From NCBI GenBank assembly GCA_910578815.1, contig CAJTSE010000001.1:186001-250000 (forward strand): a stretch of DNA of 64,000 bases. Direction: 5' to 3'. The position numbers and the translations under genes are program-made. The notes below the pieces were generated by a model that saw only the letters and a list, made by a program, of their open reading frames with translations, had not been told where the DNA came from and did not search any database. Shown here piece by piece: positions 15,742 through 24,715 of the stretch. The DNA comes from an uncultured Acetatifactor sp. Lineage in GTDB: Bacteria > Bacillota > Clostridia > Lachnospirales > Lachnospiraceae. How positions within the stretch are numbered: position 1 is the first letter of the stretch; the number at the start of each line of letters is the position of its first letter.

Positions 15742-16941
15742 ATGCCTAACCTACAAAAGCTTGAAAACGCAATGCCCGTAGCTCCCTTAAAGCTGATTGC
15801 CCTGCCCTCCGCGGAACAGATGGGGCGGAGAATCAACAACTATCTGGTGGAATTCAGAAAAAGCATTCACAATGACAAGGTAAAAAATGACCCTGCGTTC
15901 CACGGCTATATTGAAAGTAATTATCTCGTAAATGTATCTACTCCCCGTTTCAGTACCGGGGAAGCCAAGGCCATACTGGGTGAAAGCATACGCGGAAAGG
16001 ATCTGTTTTTACTGGTGGATGTCTGCAACCACAGCATTACCTACCATATGAACGGCTACATCAACCACATGTCTCCTGATGACCATTATCAGGATTTAAA
16101 ACGAGTGATTTCCGCCTGTAACGGAAAAGCCCGCCGGATTAACGTTATCATGCCCTTTCTCTATGAGGGAAGACAGCATAAAAGAAACGGCCGGGAATCC
16201 CTGGACTGCGCCTATGCGTTGCGGGAGCTGCAAAATATGGGGATCGACAATTTTATTACCTTCGATGCTCATGATCCCAAAGTGCAGAATGCCACCCCTT
16301 TAAACGGCTTTGACAATTTCATCCCCCATGATCAGTTTATAAAGGCACTGCTGAACGCAGAAGATGATCTGATCGTGGACAAGCATCATCTGGTAGTCAT
16401 CAGCCCTGACGAAGGCGCTTTGGACCGGGCCATCTATTTTGCCAGCGTACTGGGCGTAGACACAGGCATGTTCTATAAGCGCAGAGATTATTCCACCATC
16501 GTAGGCGGCAGAAATCCCATTGTGGCTCATGAATTCTTAGGCGACAGTGTAGACGGCAAGGATGTCATTATCATTGATGATATGATTTCCTCCGGCGGAA
16601 GTATGATCGACACGGCAAAGCAGTTGAAACTGCAAAACGCAAGACGCGTCTTCATCTGCTGTACCTTTGGACTTTTTACCGACGGCCTGGAATCCTTTGA
16701 CAAAGCATATGAACAGGGTTATTTTGATAAGGTAGTCACCACTGATCTAACTTATCTGCCTCCTGAGCTTTACACAAGGCCTTACTTTATCGAGGCGGAT
16801 ATGAGCAAGTTTATCGCCTCTCTTATCGACTTTATGAATCATGCCGCCTCCTTAAGCGGTGTTATGGAAACCACGGAAAAAATGCACAGCATACTGGATG
16901 CCTATAACGACCGCCGGGATGTGGACATGAATGCAGATTAG
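15742..16941 (+). CDS. prs: Ribose-phosphate pyrophosphokinase, long form
   Basis: Makes PRPP from ribose 5-phosphate and ATP for nucleotide, histidine and tryptophan synthesis (trp genes lie at 58.7-64 kb). At 399 residues it is about 80 longer than the classical enzyme, with extra sequence N-terminally and in the loop before the PRPP site. The ATP/R5P region has FLYEGRQHKRNGRESL and FDAHDP. The PRPP-binding loop near residue 274 reads VIIIDDMISSGGSM, where classical enzymes have DDMIDTGGT. A distinct Lachnospiraceae/Clostridia subfamily is likely. It stands alone on plus between minus-strand operons, with its own promoter. Confidence 0.88.
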   Translation: MPNLQKLENAMPVAPLKLIALPSAEQMGRRINNYLVEFRKSIHNDKVKNDPAFHGYIESNYLVNVSTPRFSTGEAKAILGESIRGKDLFLLVDVCNHSITYHMNGYINHMSPDDHYQDLKRVISACNGKARRINVIMPFLYEGRQHKRNGRESLDCAYALRELQNMGIDNFITFDAHDPKVQNATPLNGFDNFIPHDQFIKALLNAEDDLIVDKHHLVVISPDEGALDRAIYFASVLGVDTGMFYKRRDYSTIVGGRNPIVAHEFLGDSVDGKDVIIIDDMISSGGSMIDTAKQLKLQNARRVFICCTFGLFTDGLESFDKAYEQGYFDKVVTTDLTYLPPELYTRPYFIEADMSKFIASLIDFMNHAASLSGVMETTEKMHSILDAYNDRRDVDMNAD

Positions 16942-16956
16942 ATTAGTCTAGATTAA

Positions 16957-16983
16957 GGAAACGCCGATTCAATCGGCGTTTCC
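16957..16983. terminator. Bidirectional hairpin between prs and the histidine kinase gene
   Basis: GGAAACGCCGATT (16957-16969) pairs perfectly with AATCGGCGTTTCC (16971-16983) around a single-base spacer. It contains the stop codon of the minus-strand kinase gene. There is no long T-run on either strand, so termination may be weak or the hairpin may protect 3' ends. Confidence 0.55.
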
Positions 16984-19695
16984 CAAGTTATCCTGCCCAC
17001 TGTAACAGGGAAAGTCCAGCGTCGTCTTGAACAGATCTCCGTCCAGGTATATCTTAAATTCTCCGCCCTGGACTCTTGTCAGACTCTGAGCTATAGACAG
17101 TCCCAATCCGCTTCCTTCAGTGCTTCTTGCCAGATCGCCCCTGATAAACCGTTCCGTCAGCTCTTCCGGGCTGATGTTCATCTGTTGCTTGGAAATATTC
17201 TTCACGGAAGCACAAACTCGTCCGTTTTCCACCTGCACATCAAAATAAACTCTGGTGCCCTCCAGGGCATATTTGCATATATTGTTGAGCAGATTTTCCA
17301 CCACTCTCCACATACGCCTGCTGTCCACAAAAATGTAAGCCGGTATATTACTGTCTTCAAAGACCACCTGGAGCCTGCTTTCCTCCAGCCTTTCGGAAAA
17401 CTCTCCAATACCCTGATTTAAAAGTTCTGTAAGATTCACCTTTTCCCGATTCAGTTCAATATTGCCGGAAGAAATTTTAGATGCCTCCACCAAATCATCT
17501 GTCAACTGCTTCAGGCGCTGCGCTTTGCTATCCAAAATATCAATGTAGCCTTTCGCCGGCTCTTCTTTTATCTCCATACGCTTCAAAAGATCTACATAAT
17601 TGATGATGGAAGTCAGCGGTGTCTTAATATCATGGGAAACATTGGTAATCAGATCGGTTTTCATCTGCTCGTCCCGCATACTTGTTTTAACAGCCTTTCC
17701 GATTCCCTCACCAATGTTGTTCACGGCATCCGCCAGCTCCTTGTTAGAGCCGTGCAAACTGTTCGTATCCAGCTTGTAATCCACTTCTCCGTTTCTGATC
17801 CGGTTGATACCCTCCACAATCTCATTCTGTTCTCCGCTCCGTCTGAAGATTATCACACCCACAAAACCGTCAAAGATCACCGTACACACTATGACAATGA
17901 TTATAGGTGCCTTTTCCTCCAGCAGGCGATACACGAAAACCACTGCCGCCAGGTTTAAGAACAAAAACAAATTGTAGGGAAGCAGCACACTGATCACGGA
18001 ATTTCTGTGGCTGAACATAAACCGAACGATCCTTCCCGCCCCAATTCCCACATAATGAAGCAGACTGTCTTCCCACAGACTGTGGGACCGAAGCCTTCTT
18101 ACAAGGCTGTACCAGACAATTCCAATAGAAAGATTTAAATACATACCATAAAGCGCAAACATTCCATACTGATAAACTTTGGACAAACGTATCCCCAGTA
18201 CCTGTGCTGCCGCAGTTCCGGGGTTTTCTGCAATATTAGTCAGCACCGTAAAACCGTAACGGCCTCCCAAGATCAAAAATGCCGCCAGCAAAATCAACAC
18301 CTCCGTCCACAGATGGTCAAAACGCTTCAGATAACAGATTCTTTCTCCGTTATCGGCCATTGCCACTCCGGCAGTTACGGACAGATAAATACCAATGCCG
18401 AGCCACAGCACCAGCAGCAAAGCAAACAGCGCAATAAATCGTCCCATATTAGGCACGATCTTATTGTAAACCGCATTTGCATTATAAAAGGCATCCTGGG
18501 CCGTATAGCTGGTATCCACTCCCAGCCATATATGAGTGGTATCCGGATAAGCGTAGTCATACGCACTGATGTATCCGTATATTTCTTCTTCGCTGGTCAC
18601 GGTATTCCCCATAAATGTCAGACTGTCCGGATAATAAATCAAATACCTTCTGTACTCGGAAAAAATTTCCGTCACCTCTTCTTCAGAAGCGCCCTCCAGC
18701 TCCGGCACATTGGTATATGTGCGCATACCTTCATCCGTCATCATGCGCACCGCATACTTCACGTTACTTCTCCCCGCCGCATATTTTCTGTTGCAGACCT
18801 GATATTTTTCAAAATGCTCTGCCAGAGACTTAATCGTCTCCACCACATTATTCTGCAGGTGCAGATAATCCACCCAGTTCTCGGCACTGCGTATCAGCTG
18901 CTTTTCACCCTCCACCGTTGCATACCGACAGTTTAAGATCGGCACCATGATCTGAATCACGCCGTCCACACGGGAAACCTCGATACCCTCCGGATTATGT
19001 GTCATAATATAGGCAAAGGCCAGATCCTCAAACTGTTCCTCACTCTGATTGGGAAGACTCATCTTTTCCTTAATAACAGCCAGCTCTTCCATACTCTTTC
19101 CATAGTACGCCGGCTCTGCCCCCTCTATCGGAAGTCCGTCAATTCCCACCGGAATCTCTCCCGTATCAGGAGAATCCTTTCCCTGCCTGTAAAAGCCCTC
19201 AAAACATAGCTGGCCGTATTCATCGAAGCCAAAGTTTTCCGGGTAAATAACATATCCGAAGTAATTTACAAACTCGCGGATATTCATAATATGCTTTGTC
19301 AGCGAGACGCCGTACTTTCCCCACTTGATCATATCGTCCAGATCATATACTGCCGTAATGGCACAGCCCTGATCCGTTCCGGTTTTAGCCGCATATTCAG
19401 TGACATTAATCTGTTTTAACGGATCCAGCACACCGTCCGTTTCAAACAGATCCTTGATGACCACCAGCTGTATAATTTCGGAGACCGCAGTTCGGAAAAG
19501 ATCATGGTACACCTCCGACTCTTCAAACTCAAGGCCGCTGCTGACCGGAAAAATCCTGTAACTTTTACTGCCGCCAACATCTTCCATTTCAATATAGGAA
19601 TTTAGAAGGATCCCCGCAACGGCGAGCAAAATTCCTGCAGCCACCAGGTACTGTGCCAGTCCCACCAATCTTCGTTTTAATCCAGGCTTCTTCAT
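16969..19695 (-). CDS. Large sensor histidine kinase, VanS-like
   Basis: A 908-residue two-component sensor. There is one N-terminal transmembrane helix (about 11-33), a long extracellular region (about 35-410) of unknown fold, then about six hydrophobic segments (about 415-610). A HAMP-like linker (INRIRNGEVDYKLD), the HisKA box NVSHDIKTPLTS with phospho-acceptor His688, and an ATPase domain (NLLNNICKYAL; ERFIRGD; EGSGLGLSIAQSL) follow. The usual DxGxG box is replaced by VKNISKQQ, as in other VanS-like kinases of Clostridia. It is 18 bases after the response-regulator gene. The signal is unknown; the large ectodomain suggests an envelope stimulus. Confidence 0.88.
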   Translation of the reverse strand: MKKPGLKRRLVGLAQYLVAAGILLAVAGILLNSYIEMEDVGGSKSYRIFPVSSGLEFEESEVYHDLFRTAVSEIIQLVVIKDLFETDGVLDPLKQINVTEYAAKTGTDQGCAITAVYDLDDMIKWGKYGVSLTKHIMNIREFVNYFGYVIYPENFGFDEYGQLCFEGFYRQGKDSPDTGEIPVGIDGLPIEGAEPAYYGKSMEELAVIKEKMSLPNQSEEQFEDLAFAYIMTHNPEGIEVSRVDGVIQIMVPILNCRYATVEGEKQLIRSAENWVDYLHLQNNVVETIKSLAEHFEKYQVCNRKYAAGRSNVKYAVRMMTDEGMRTYTNVPELEGASEEEVTEIFSEYRRYLIYYPDSLTFMGNTVTSEEEIYGYISAYDYAYPDTTHIWLGVDTSYTAQDAFYNANAVYNKIVPNMGRFIALFALLLVLWLGIGIYLSVTAGVAMADNGERICYLKRFDHLWTEVLILLAAFLILGGRYGFTVLTNIAENPGTAAAQVLGIRLSKVYQYGMFALYGMYLNLSIGIVWYSLVRRLRSHSLWEDSLLHYVGIGAGRIVRFMFSHRNSVISVLLPYNLFLFLNLAAVVFVYRLLEEKAPIIIVIVCTVIFDGFVGVIIFRRSGEQNEIVEGINRIRNGEVDYKLDTNSLHGSNKELADAVNNIGEGIGKAVKTSMRDEQMKTDLITNVSHDIKTPLTSIINYVDLLKRMEIKEEPAKGYIDILDSKAQRLKQLTDDLVEASKISSGNIELNREKVNLTELLNQGIGEFSERLEESRLQVVFEDSNIPAYIFVDSRRMWRVVENLLNNICKYALEGTRVYFDVQVENGRVCASVKNISKQQMNISPEELTERFIRGDLARSTEGSGLGLSIAQSLTRVQGGEFKIYLDGDLFKTTLDFPCYSGQDNLGNAD

Positions 19696-19713
19696 ATGCC
19701 CTCATTTCCAGCA

Positions 19714-20406
19714 TTACTGCTTTTCAATTTTGTATCCGACGCCCCATACTACCTTCAGGTAACGGGGTTCCTTTGGATTGATCTCTATTTTTTCCCGAAT
19801 ATGCCGGATATGAACGGCAACCGTATTATCCGCGCCGATGGCGTCCTCATTCCAGATGTTCTCATAAATCTGGTCAATGGAAAAAACCCTGCCCTGATTT
19901 TTTACCAGCAGCAACAGAATATTATACTCAATGGGCGTCATCTTCACCGGCTCACCGTCCACCGTTACCTGCTTGGTATCGTCATTGATGACCAGCCCAC
20001 CTACCTGAAAAATCGCTTTATTGTCTCCGCTTAAGCTGCCCAGAGAGGTATAACGCCGCAGATTGGACTTTACCCTTGCCGCAAGTTCCAGAGGATTAAA
20101 AGGCTTTGTGATATAATCGTCTGCCCCGATATTTAAGCCCAGTATCTTATCCGTATCTTCTGATTTCGCAGAGAGCATAATAATAGGAATACTGCTATAC
20201 TCCCGAATCTTCAGCGTTGCCCTGATTCCATCTAATTTGGGCATCATAATATCCATGATCAGAAGCTGAATATCCTCCTTCTTCAAAAGAGCAATGGCCT
20301 GTTCTCCGTCATAGGCCTTAAAAATTCGGTAACCATCCTGACTTAAATAAATCTCAATCGCATCCACAATCTCCCTGTCATCATCACATACAAGTATATT
20401 CGCCAT
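19714..20406 (-). CDS. OmpR/VanR-family response regulator
   Basis: A 230-residue DNA-binding regulator and the evident partner of the kinase downstream. The receiver domain (1-115) has the acidic pocket CDDD, the phospho-acceptor in IMDIMMPKLDG (Asp near 52), the Ser switch MLSAKSED and Lys in DDYITKPFN. The C-terminal winged helix (135-228) carries TPIEYNILLLLVKNQGRVFS and the recognition helix VAVHIRHIREKIE. It begins six bases after pgeF, so it is at the end of the long ribosome/secretion gene run. Confidence 0.92.
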   Translation of the reverse strand: MANILVCDDDREIVDAIEIYLSQDGYRIFKAYDGEQAIALLKKEDIQLLIMDIMMPKLDGIRATLKIREYSSIPIIMLSAKSEDTDKILGLNIGADDYITKPFNPLELAARVKSNLRRYTSLGSLSGDNKAIFQVGGLVINDDTKQVTVDGEPVKMTPIEYNILLLLVKNQGRVFSIDQIYENIWNEDAIGADNTVAVHIRHIREKIEINPKEPRYLKVVWGVGYKIEKQ

Positions 20407-20412
20407 TTTTCC

Positions 20413-21390
20413 TCACATTCCGCCGTTTTTTCGGCATTCCCTAAGCCCTAAAAAAGCTCCCATGTTTCCCCTTCTTCCGCCGCTTGCCCGATGAGAGAAC
20501 AGATAATCCGCGTTACAGCAGGTGCAAATATCCGTCACTGCAATCCGATCATTTTTCACTCCCGCCGCAAGCAGTTTCTGCCTGTTGGCTTCCCATAAAT
20601 CCAACTGGTATTTTCCCTGCTTTCTGCCCGGCCTCACCACACCGGGAAATTCGCTGATCTCCATGCCTCCGCTCTGCGAAATCTCACAATCCCAAGGCCA
20701 ACAAGCTGGCCTTTGAAAAACACTGTCTTTGTCGTTTTTCGGCGTTTCTCCACGAAAATACTGGGCTGCATCTTCTCCCACCTCATAGCAGTCAGCGCAG
20801 ATGGAAGGCCCAATGGCCACTAAAAGGTCTTCCGGGTTTGTTTCGTAAGCCTCTTCCATGGCCCTCACCATACATCCGCCCATTCCCGCCGCAGTCCCCC
20901 GCCAGCCGGAGTGGGCCAGCCCCACCGCCCTGTGTACCGTGTCCACAAAAAACAGGGGCACACAGTCCGCAAAATAAGTTACCAGCATAACTCCCGGCTC
21001 ATCCGTTATCAATCCGTCTATGTTCTCATAATCTCTAAGGCGAGTAATTCCCTTCCCCCTGTCCGCCGCCGTAACCCGGCGGATATTTGTGGTATGGGTC
21101 TGATGGGAAGCCGTCATATCTTCCGGCCTGCACCCCAGCACCATACCAATGCGCCGGTAATTTTCGGCCACACAGTACTCCCGATCCCCACGGGTAAAAC
21201 TGAGATTCATGGTGGAAAACTCCCCTTCGCTGGCCCCGCCCAGTCTGGTGGTAAACAAATGCTTTACGATTCCCGTTTCCTCCAGGGACGGAAAGGTCAG
21301 ATATTCCAGCTTGCCTCCGTCCTCCGTTTCAGTTTCGTTCTGTTTCAGTACTGGTCCCTCGGACTTTATGATTCTCCTGATTGGAAACAT
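20413..21390 (-). CDS. pgeF: Peptidoglycan editing factor/purine nucleosidase PgeF (YlmD, laccase-like) with in-frame insertion
   Basis: Member of the multicopper-polyphenol-oxidase-like family (YfiH/YlmD), now known to act on purine nucleosides and on peptidoglycan precursors. Zn-site motifs are intact: SHQTH (95-99), ADCVPL, HSGWRG (160-165), GPSIC..CYEV, CTCC, and FSHRASGGRRG. Residues about 217-252, between CYEV and the GKYQLDLWEANR strand, look like extra sequence. Their DNA (20668-20715) matches the dispersed hairpin repeat found in intergenic regions. The frame is kept, so the protein is probably functional with a loop insertion. Confidence 0.85.
   Translation of the reverse strand: MFPIRRIIKSEGPVLKQNETETEDGGKLEYLTFPSLEETGIVKHLFTTRLGGASEGEFSTMNLSFTRGDREYCVAENYRRIGMVLGCRPEDMTASHQTHTTNIRRVTAADRGKGITRLRDYENIDGLITDEPGVMLVTYFADCVPLFFVDTVHRAVGLAHSGWRGTAAGMGGCMVRAMEEAYETNPEDLLVAIGPSICADCYEVGEDAAQYFRGETPKNDKDSVFQRPACWPWDCEISQSGGMEISEFPGVVRPGRKQGKYQLDLWEANRQKLLAAGVKNDRIAVTDICTCCNADYLFSHRASGGRRGNMGAFLGLRECRKNGGM
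20668..20715 (-). repeat. Dispersed GC-hairpin repeat inside pgeF
   Basis: Bases 20668-20689 match 58674-58695 with one difference over 22 bases. Bases 20683-20699 (CTCACAATCCCAAGGCC) match 29376-29392 with one difference. AAGGCCA (20694-20700) pairs with TGGCCTT (20707-20713). The copy is in frame within coding sequence. Confidence 0.7.
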
Positions 21391-21402
21391 TCCCTGCCCT
21401 CT

Positions 21403-21768
21403 CTAATGATTTACTGCAAAAACATGAGGAAACGCATTCTGCAGCCATTCTATATTTCCTCCCTGTATGGCTACCACGTCATACCGCACCGCCGTATCCT
21501 CTCCCAGCCCGTGGGTATACCTGTAAAAATCCGCCACCCTGCAGATCCGACGCTGTTTTAACGGACTGACTGCTTCAGCAGCATACCCGCTGCCGGTACT
21601 GCTGCGGTATTTTACCTCCACAAACACAAGGTATCCCTCATGGCAGCCTATAATATCTATCTCTCCCTGTCTGCTCCGGTAATTACGTTCCCTGACCTTG
21701 AATCCCCGGCTCTCCAGATACTCCGCCGCCTTCTGCTCTTTGGCAGTTCCGGCCGCTCTTTTATTCAT
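21403..21768 (-). CDS. yraN: YraN/UPF0102 family putative endonuclease
   Basis: A 121-residue protein of the restriction-endonuclease-like fold. The core GEIDIIG...YLVFVEVKYRS carries the D-ExK metal-binding residues, and NKRAAGTAKEQKAAEYLESRGF is the typical N terminus. Function is not settled; homologues affect DNA processing and division. ATG at 21768 is used, behind AAAGGGG; a GTG at 21792 overlapping the upstream stop codon is a possible longer start. Its position after rnhB-ylqG-ylqH matches the Bacillus order. Confidence 0.85.
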   Translation of the reverse strand: MNKRAAGTAKEQKAAEYLESRGFKVRERNYRSRQGEIDIIGCHEGYLVFVEVKYRSSTGSGYAAEAVSPLKQRRICRVADFYRYTHGLGEDTAVRYDVVAIQGGNIEWLQNAFPHVFAVNH

Positions 21769-21788
21769 GAATGATACCCCTTTTTCCT

Positions 21789-22067
21789 TCACAGCTTTTT
21801 CTTCAGCTTATCCATAGAGTCCACAAAGATCAGAATCTCCGCCACCACCTCATAAAGCTCCGGCGGTATCATTTCCCCAATCTGCAATCTTGAAAGGGTA
21901 TCGGCAAGCTTGTCGTCCCGGTGGATGGGGACATCGCTTTCCTTTGCTTTTTCTATAATCTTTTCCGCCAGCAGCCCTCGGCCGGTGGCTACTACCCTCG
22001 GCGCCTCATCCGAAGGATCATACTCCAGCGCAATGGCCTGCTTCACCTTATTCTTTTCTTTTTCCAT
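21789..22067 (-). CDS. FlhB C-terminal-domain-like protein (YlqH type)
   Basis: A 92-residue cytosolic protein matching only the C-terminal domain of the flagellar export switch FlhB/YscU: IALEYDPSDEAPRVVATGRGLLAEKIIEKAKESDVPIHRD, then DTLSRLQIGEMIPPELYEVVAEILIFV. The autocleavage motif NPTH of true FlhB is absent (EYDPSDEAP instead), so it is not an export switch. No flagellar genes are near. It is four bases after the FliK-like gene; together they correspond to Bacillus ylqG-ylqH, whose role is unknown. Confidence 0.8.
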   Translation of the reverse strand: MEKEKNKVKQAIALEYDPSDEAPRVVATGRGLLAEKIIEKAKESDVPIHRDDKLADTLSRLQIGEMIPPELYEVVAEILIFVDSMDKLKKKL

Positions 22068-22070
22068 ATG

Positions 22071-23924
22071 CTAGGTCCTCACATCAAAGGCATACCGAGA
22101 CAGCATGATCCCACTCTCCTGCTGCAACAGCGGTGAAAGCCCGCCGGCATCCTGCTCATTCTTTTCCTTCTCACCTCTTGCAGCTGCAGAAACCTTGCAG
22201 GTATAACCCTTTTTTTCCAGCCTTTGGGTAAGTATATCCATATGCTTCTCAATAAAGTCCAAAATCTCATCATCGGCCACATAGAATTGCGTACTGACCT
22301 TACTCTCCTGCAACGTTACATAAACGTCCACCGGCCCCAGATGCTCCATGTCCAAGTGCAGAAGAGCGCTGACCTGACCGTCACTCGCCGCCAGACTCCG
22401 CTTGTTGGTATAGACATACAAATCCCCATGAGCCTCGGAATACTGCAAATGCAGCGGCAGCTGTACATATGCGTATACCTGATTGATCTGGTTCATAAAG
22501 TCCACATTCTGCGACAGGTTCACGGCTGCCCGGTACGCCGTGCTGCTTTGCTGCCCACCGGACTCAAGTGCCTGTGCAAGCCCCTTAAGCTGCCTGTCCA
22601 AACGTCTGTACAGTTCATCTACCTTTTCCGGCCGTGCCACTTCCTCCGGCCGCAGGGTCCACATTTCTTTTAGCTGTACCGCAAGCAGCTTTTGAAATTC
22701 CTTTCCGCCAAGAAGCTTGTGCAGCTGCATGGCACCGCTTCCCGTATGCCCCGCCTCATCCAGCAGCCCTGCCGCCGCTTTAAAAAGCTCCGCCGCAGGC
22801 AGCTCTCCCTGACCGAAACGCTGCACTATTTCAGAAAATCTTGCGGTCTCTGCCTCCGGCAGCCCAAGTCCTTTCAATGCCTGAAGCATCCCTTCCGCCA
22901 ATTTCGCCCTTTCCGCAGGAGGCAGGAACACATCTCCACTCTCTCCGCCAAGCAGGTCCGGTAACACCATACGGGACATCCCCTGCTCACCCGCTGTCTG
23001 CTCCCCGCCTTCCGCTATCTGCTCCTGTCCCTTATGATATACAGACGAATCTTCCACTGCCCCAGAATTAACAGAAAGCTCCGTATCTCCCGTCATTTGG
23101 GAATTCCCGCTTGGTATTTCCTGCCCCTTCTGCAGGGCCTCTTCCATTGTATCCTGTAAAACAACCCCTTCGGCCACACCGTTACCGGCAGTCTTCGGAA
23201 ATTGATCTGCTCCTTCCCGAAGCATGGCGCCTTCCTCGATCAAAGCGAAAATTTCCCTGTACAATCCAGCAGCCCCCTTGGCATTTCCCTCTGAAAGCAT
23301 CTTTTCTACCGCTTCCGGAAGCGCATCCAGCACGGATGTCATTCCTTTAATCAGTTGATGGGTAAGATTGCGGTAGGAAGCCATCTGCTGCATGTTCGCC
23401 TCATTCACGGGCATTCCCAGCTTATGCAGATTCACCACATCCGAAACAAGTCCCTCCGGAAAACTATTAATCTCCCGGTATACCTGCTGCAGAGAATTTT
23501 TGTTGACGGGTAACCCTGCCTTCATCATCTGCTCCGTCATACTGACAGATATGTCATTAACCGGCAGTCCGGCCATGTCCAACGCCTTCAACACATTGGC
23601 ATCTGCGGCAATATTCGTAAACAACGGACTTAAGGAAAGTGTTCCCCCGTTGCTCTTCACCTCAAAGATCACACTTTTACCCAGCTCCAGATGAATGTTC
23701 TGATCCACCCTGGCATTCATTACCATGTCCTCAGACAGACGTATCTGCACTTCGCTGCCATTCCTGGACACGATTTCTCCCCGGAGAGTCTGCCCCGGCG
23801 TCAGGGAACGAATCTGTCGATTCAGATCCGCAGTGCGGGCATATTGAGATTTTGTTGTACGCCCGTTATCTTCCAGACGTTCATCCGCCTGGGAACGCCC
23901 TGTGAACAGCTGTGAAAGTTTCAT
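22071..23924 (-). CDS. FliK hook-length-control-like protein (YlqG type)
   Basis: A 617-residue protein of unknown function. The N-terminal part (about 30-110) has a beta-rich RSLTPGQTLRGEIVSRNGSEVQIRLSEDM segment and repeated VLKALDMAGLPVN motifs. The middle is Gly/Gln/Glu-rich and probably disordered (about 230-330). The last 200 residues resemble the FliK C-terminal domain (LQYSEAHGDLYVY; LGPVDVYVTLQESKVSTQFYV). Co-occurrence with the FlhB-tail protein directly downstream fits the FliK-FlhB interaction, here without a flagellum. It is three bases after rnhB. Confidence 0.7.
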   Translation of the reverse strand: MKLSQLFTGRSQADERLEDNGRTTKSQYARTADLNRQIRSLTPGQTLRGEIVSRNGSEVQIRLSEDMVMNARVDQNIHLELGKSVIFEVKSNGGTLSLSPLFTNIAADANVLKALDMAGLPVNDISVSMTEQMMKAGLPVNKNSLQQVYREINSFPEGLVSDVVNLHKLGMPVNEANMQQMASYRNLTHQLIKGMTSVLDALPEAVEKMLSEGNAKGAAGLYREIFALIEEGAMLREGADQFPKTAGNGVAEGVVLQDTMEEALQKGQEIPSGNSQMTGDTELSVNSGAVEDSSVYHKGQEQIAEGGEQTAGEQGMSRMVLPDLLGGESGDVFLPPAERAKLAEGMLQALKGLGLPEAETARFSEIVQRFGQGELPAAELFKAAAGLLDEAGHTGSGAMQLHKLLGGKEFQKLLAVQLKEMWTLRPEEVARPEKVDELYRRLDRQLKGLAQALESGGQQSSTAYRAAVNLSQNVDFMNQINQVYAYVQLPLHLQYSEAHGDLYVYTNKRSLAASDGQVSALLHLDMEHLGPVDVYVTLQESKVSTQFYVADDEILDFIEKHMDILTQRLEKKGYTCKVSAAARGEKEKNEQDAGGLSPLLQQESGIMLSRYAFDVRT

Positions 23925-23927
23925 GCT

Positions 23928-24698
23928 TTATTCCTTTCCGCCCAGTTCAAAATTTTTGATAAAACTTCTTCTGTGGATCGGCGTTGGACCGTATTTTTTC
24001 AGAGCTTCGATATGGGCTGCACTTCCATAACCCTTATTTCCTCCAAAGCCATACTCAGGAAATACTTTGTCATATTCCTTCATCAGGCGGTCTCTGGTCA
24101 CCTTTGCCAGAATGCTTGCTGCACCAATCGTAATACTCTTTGCATCGCCTTTGATAATGGGAATCTGCCGGATTTCCACCCCCGGAATCATCACTGCATC
24201 ATTCAGCAATAGATCCGGTTTACTTGTAAGCTTCGCCACCGCTTCACGCATGGCTTCATAGGTAGCCTGAAGGATGTTGATTTCATCAATCCGCTTTGGA
24301 GACGCATATCCTATACCATAGCTGACCGCTTTTTCCACAATAATATCATATAACTCTTCTCTCTTTTTTTCGGTCAGCTTCTTGGAATCATTTATATATA
24401 GGATGCGACAATCTTTGGGCAGGATAACGGCTCCCGCCACCACTGGCCCCGCTAACGGCCCTCTTCCCGCCTCATCTATTCCGCAAATGAACTCATATTC
24501 TCCATACTTTTTCTCATAGATCCTGAGCTTCTCAATACGCTCCTTCTCTTTTTCAAGTGCCGCCAGCTTCCTTTCCGCATTTTCTGCCAACCGCCGAACG
24601 CCGCTTCTCTGGTCCGTCTCGTACCGCCTTATAATTTCAGGCAGCTCTTCCCCAGAAGCTGCCTGAAACTCATCCTTGATCTCTCCAATGCTCAGCAT
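23928..24698 (-). CDS. rnhB: Ribonuclease HII
   Basis: Removes ribonucleotides misincorporated in DNA and RNA of RNA-DNA hybrids. At 256 residues it carries the long N-terminal extension (about 70 residues with a charged helix) typical of Firmicutes. The catalytic GIDEAGRGPLAGPV (Asp75, Glu76) is followed by INDSKKLTEKKRE, the third acidic residue in LLNDAVMIPG, and IIKGDAKSITIGAASILAKVTRD. ATG at 24698. It lies between a signal peptidase gene and the ylqG homologue, as in Bacillus apart from the peptidase. Confidence 0.96.
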   Translation of the reverse strand: MLSIGEIKDEFQAASGEELPEIIRRYETDQRSGVRRLAENAERKLAALEKEKERIEKLRIYEKKYGEYEFICGIDEAGRGPLAGPVVAGAVILPKDCRILYINDSKKLTEKKREELYDIIVEKAVSYGIGYASPKRIDEINILQATYEAMREAVAKLTSKPDLLLNDAVMIPGVEIRQIPIIKGDAKSITIGAASILAKVTRDRLMKEYDKVFPEYGFGGNKGYGSAAHIEALKKYGPTPIHRRSFIKNFELGGKE

Positions 24699-24715
24699 AT
24701 CATACGCCTCCTTTT

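Noticed and set aside
21789..23924. Part of a flagellar or type III secretion cluster
   Set aside because: No other flagellar gene is present, the FlhB autocleavage motif is missing, and the position matches the conserved ylqG-ylqH housekeeping locus.
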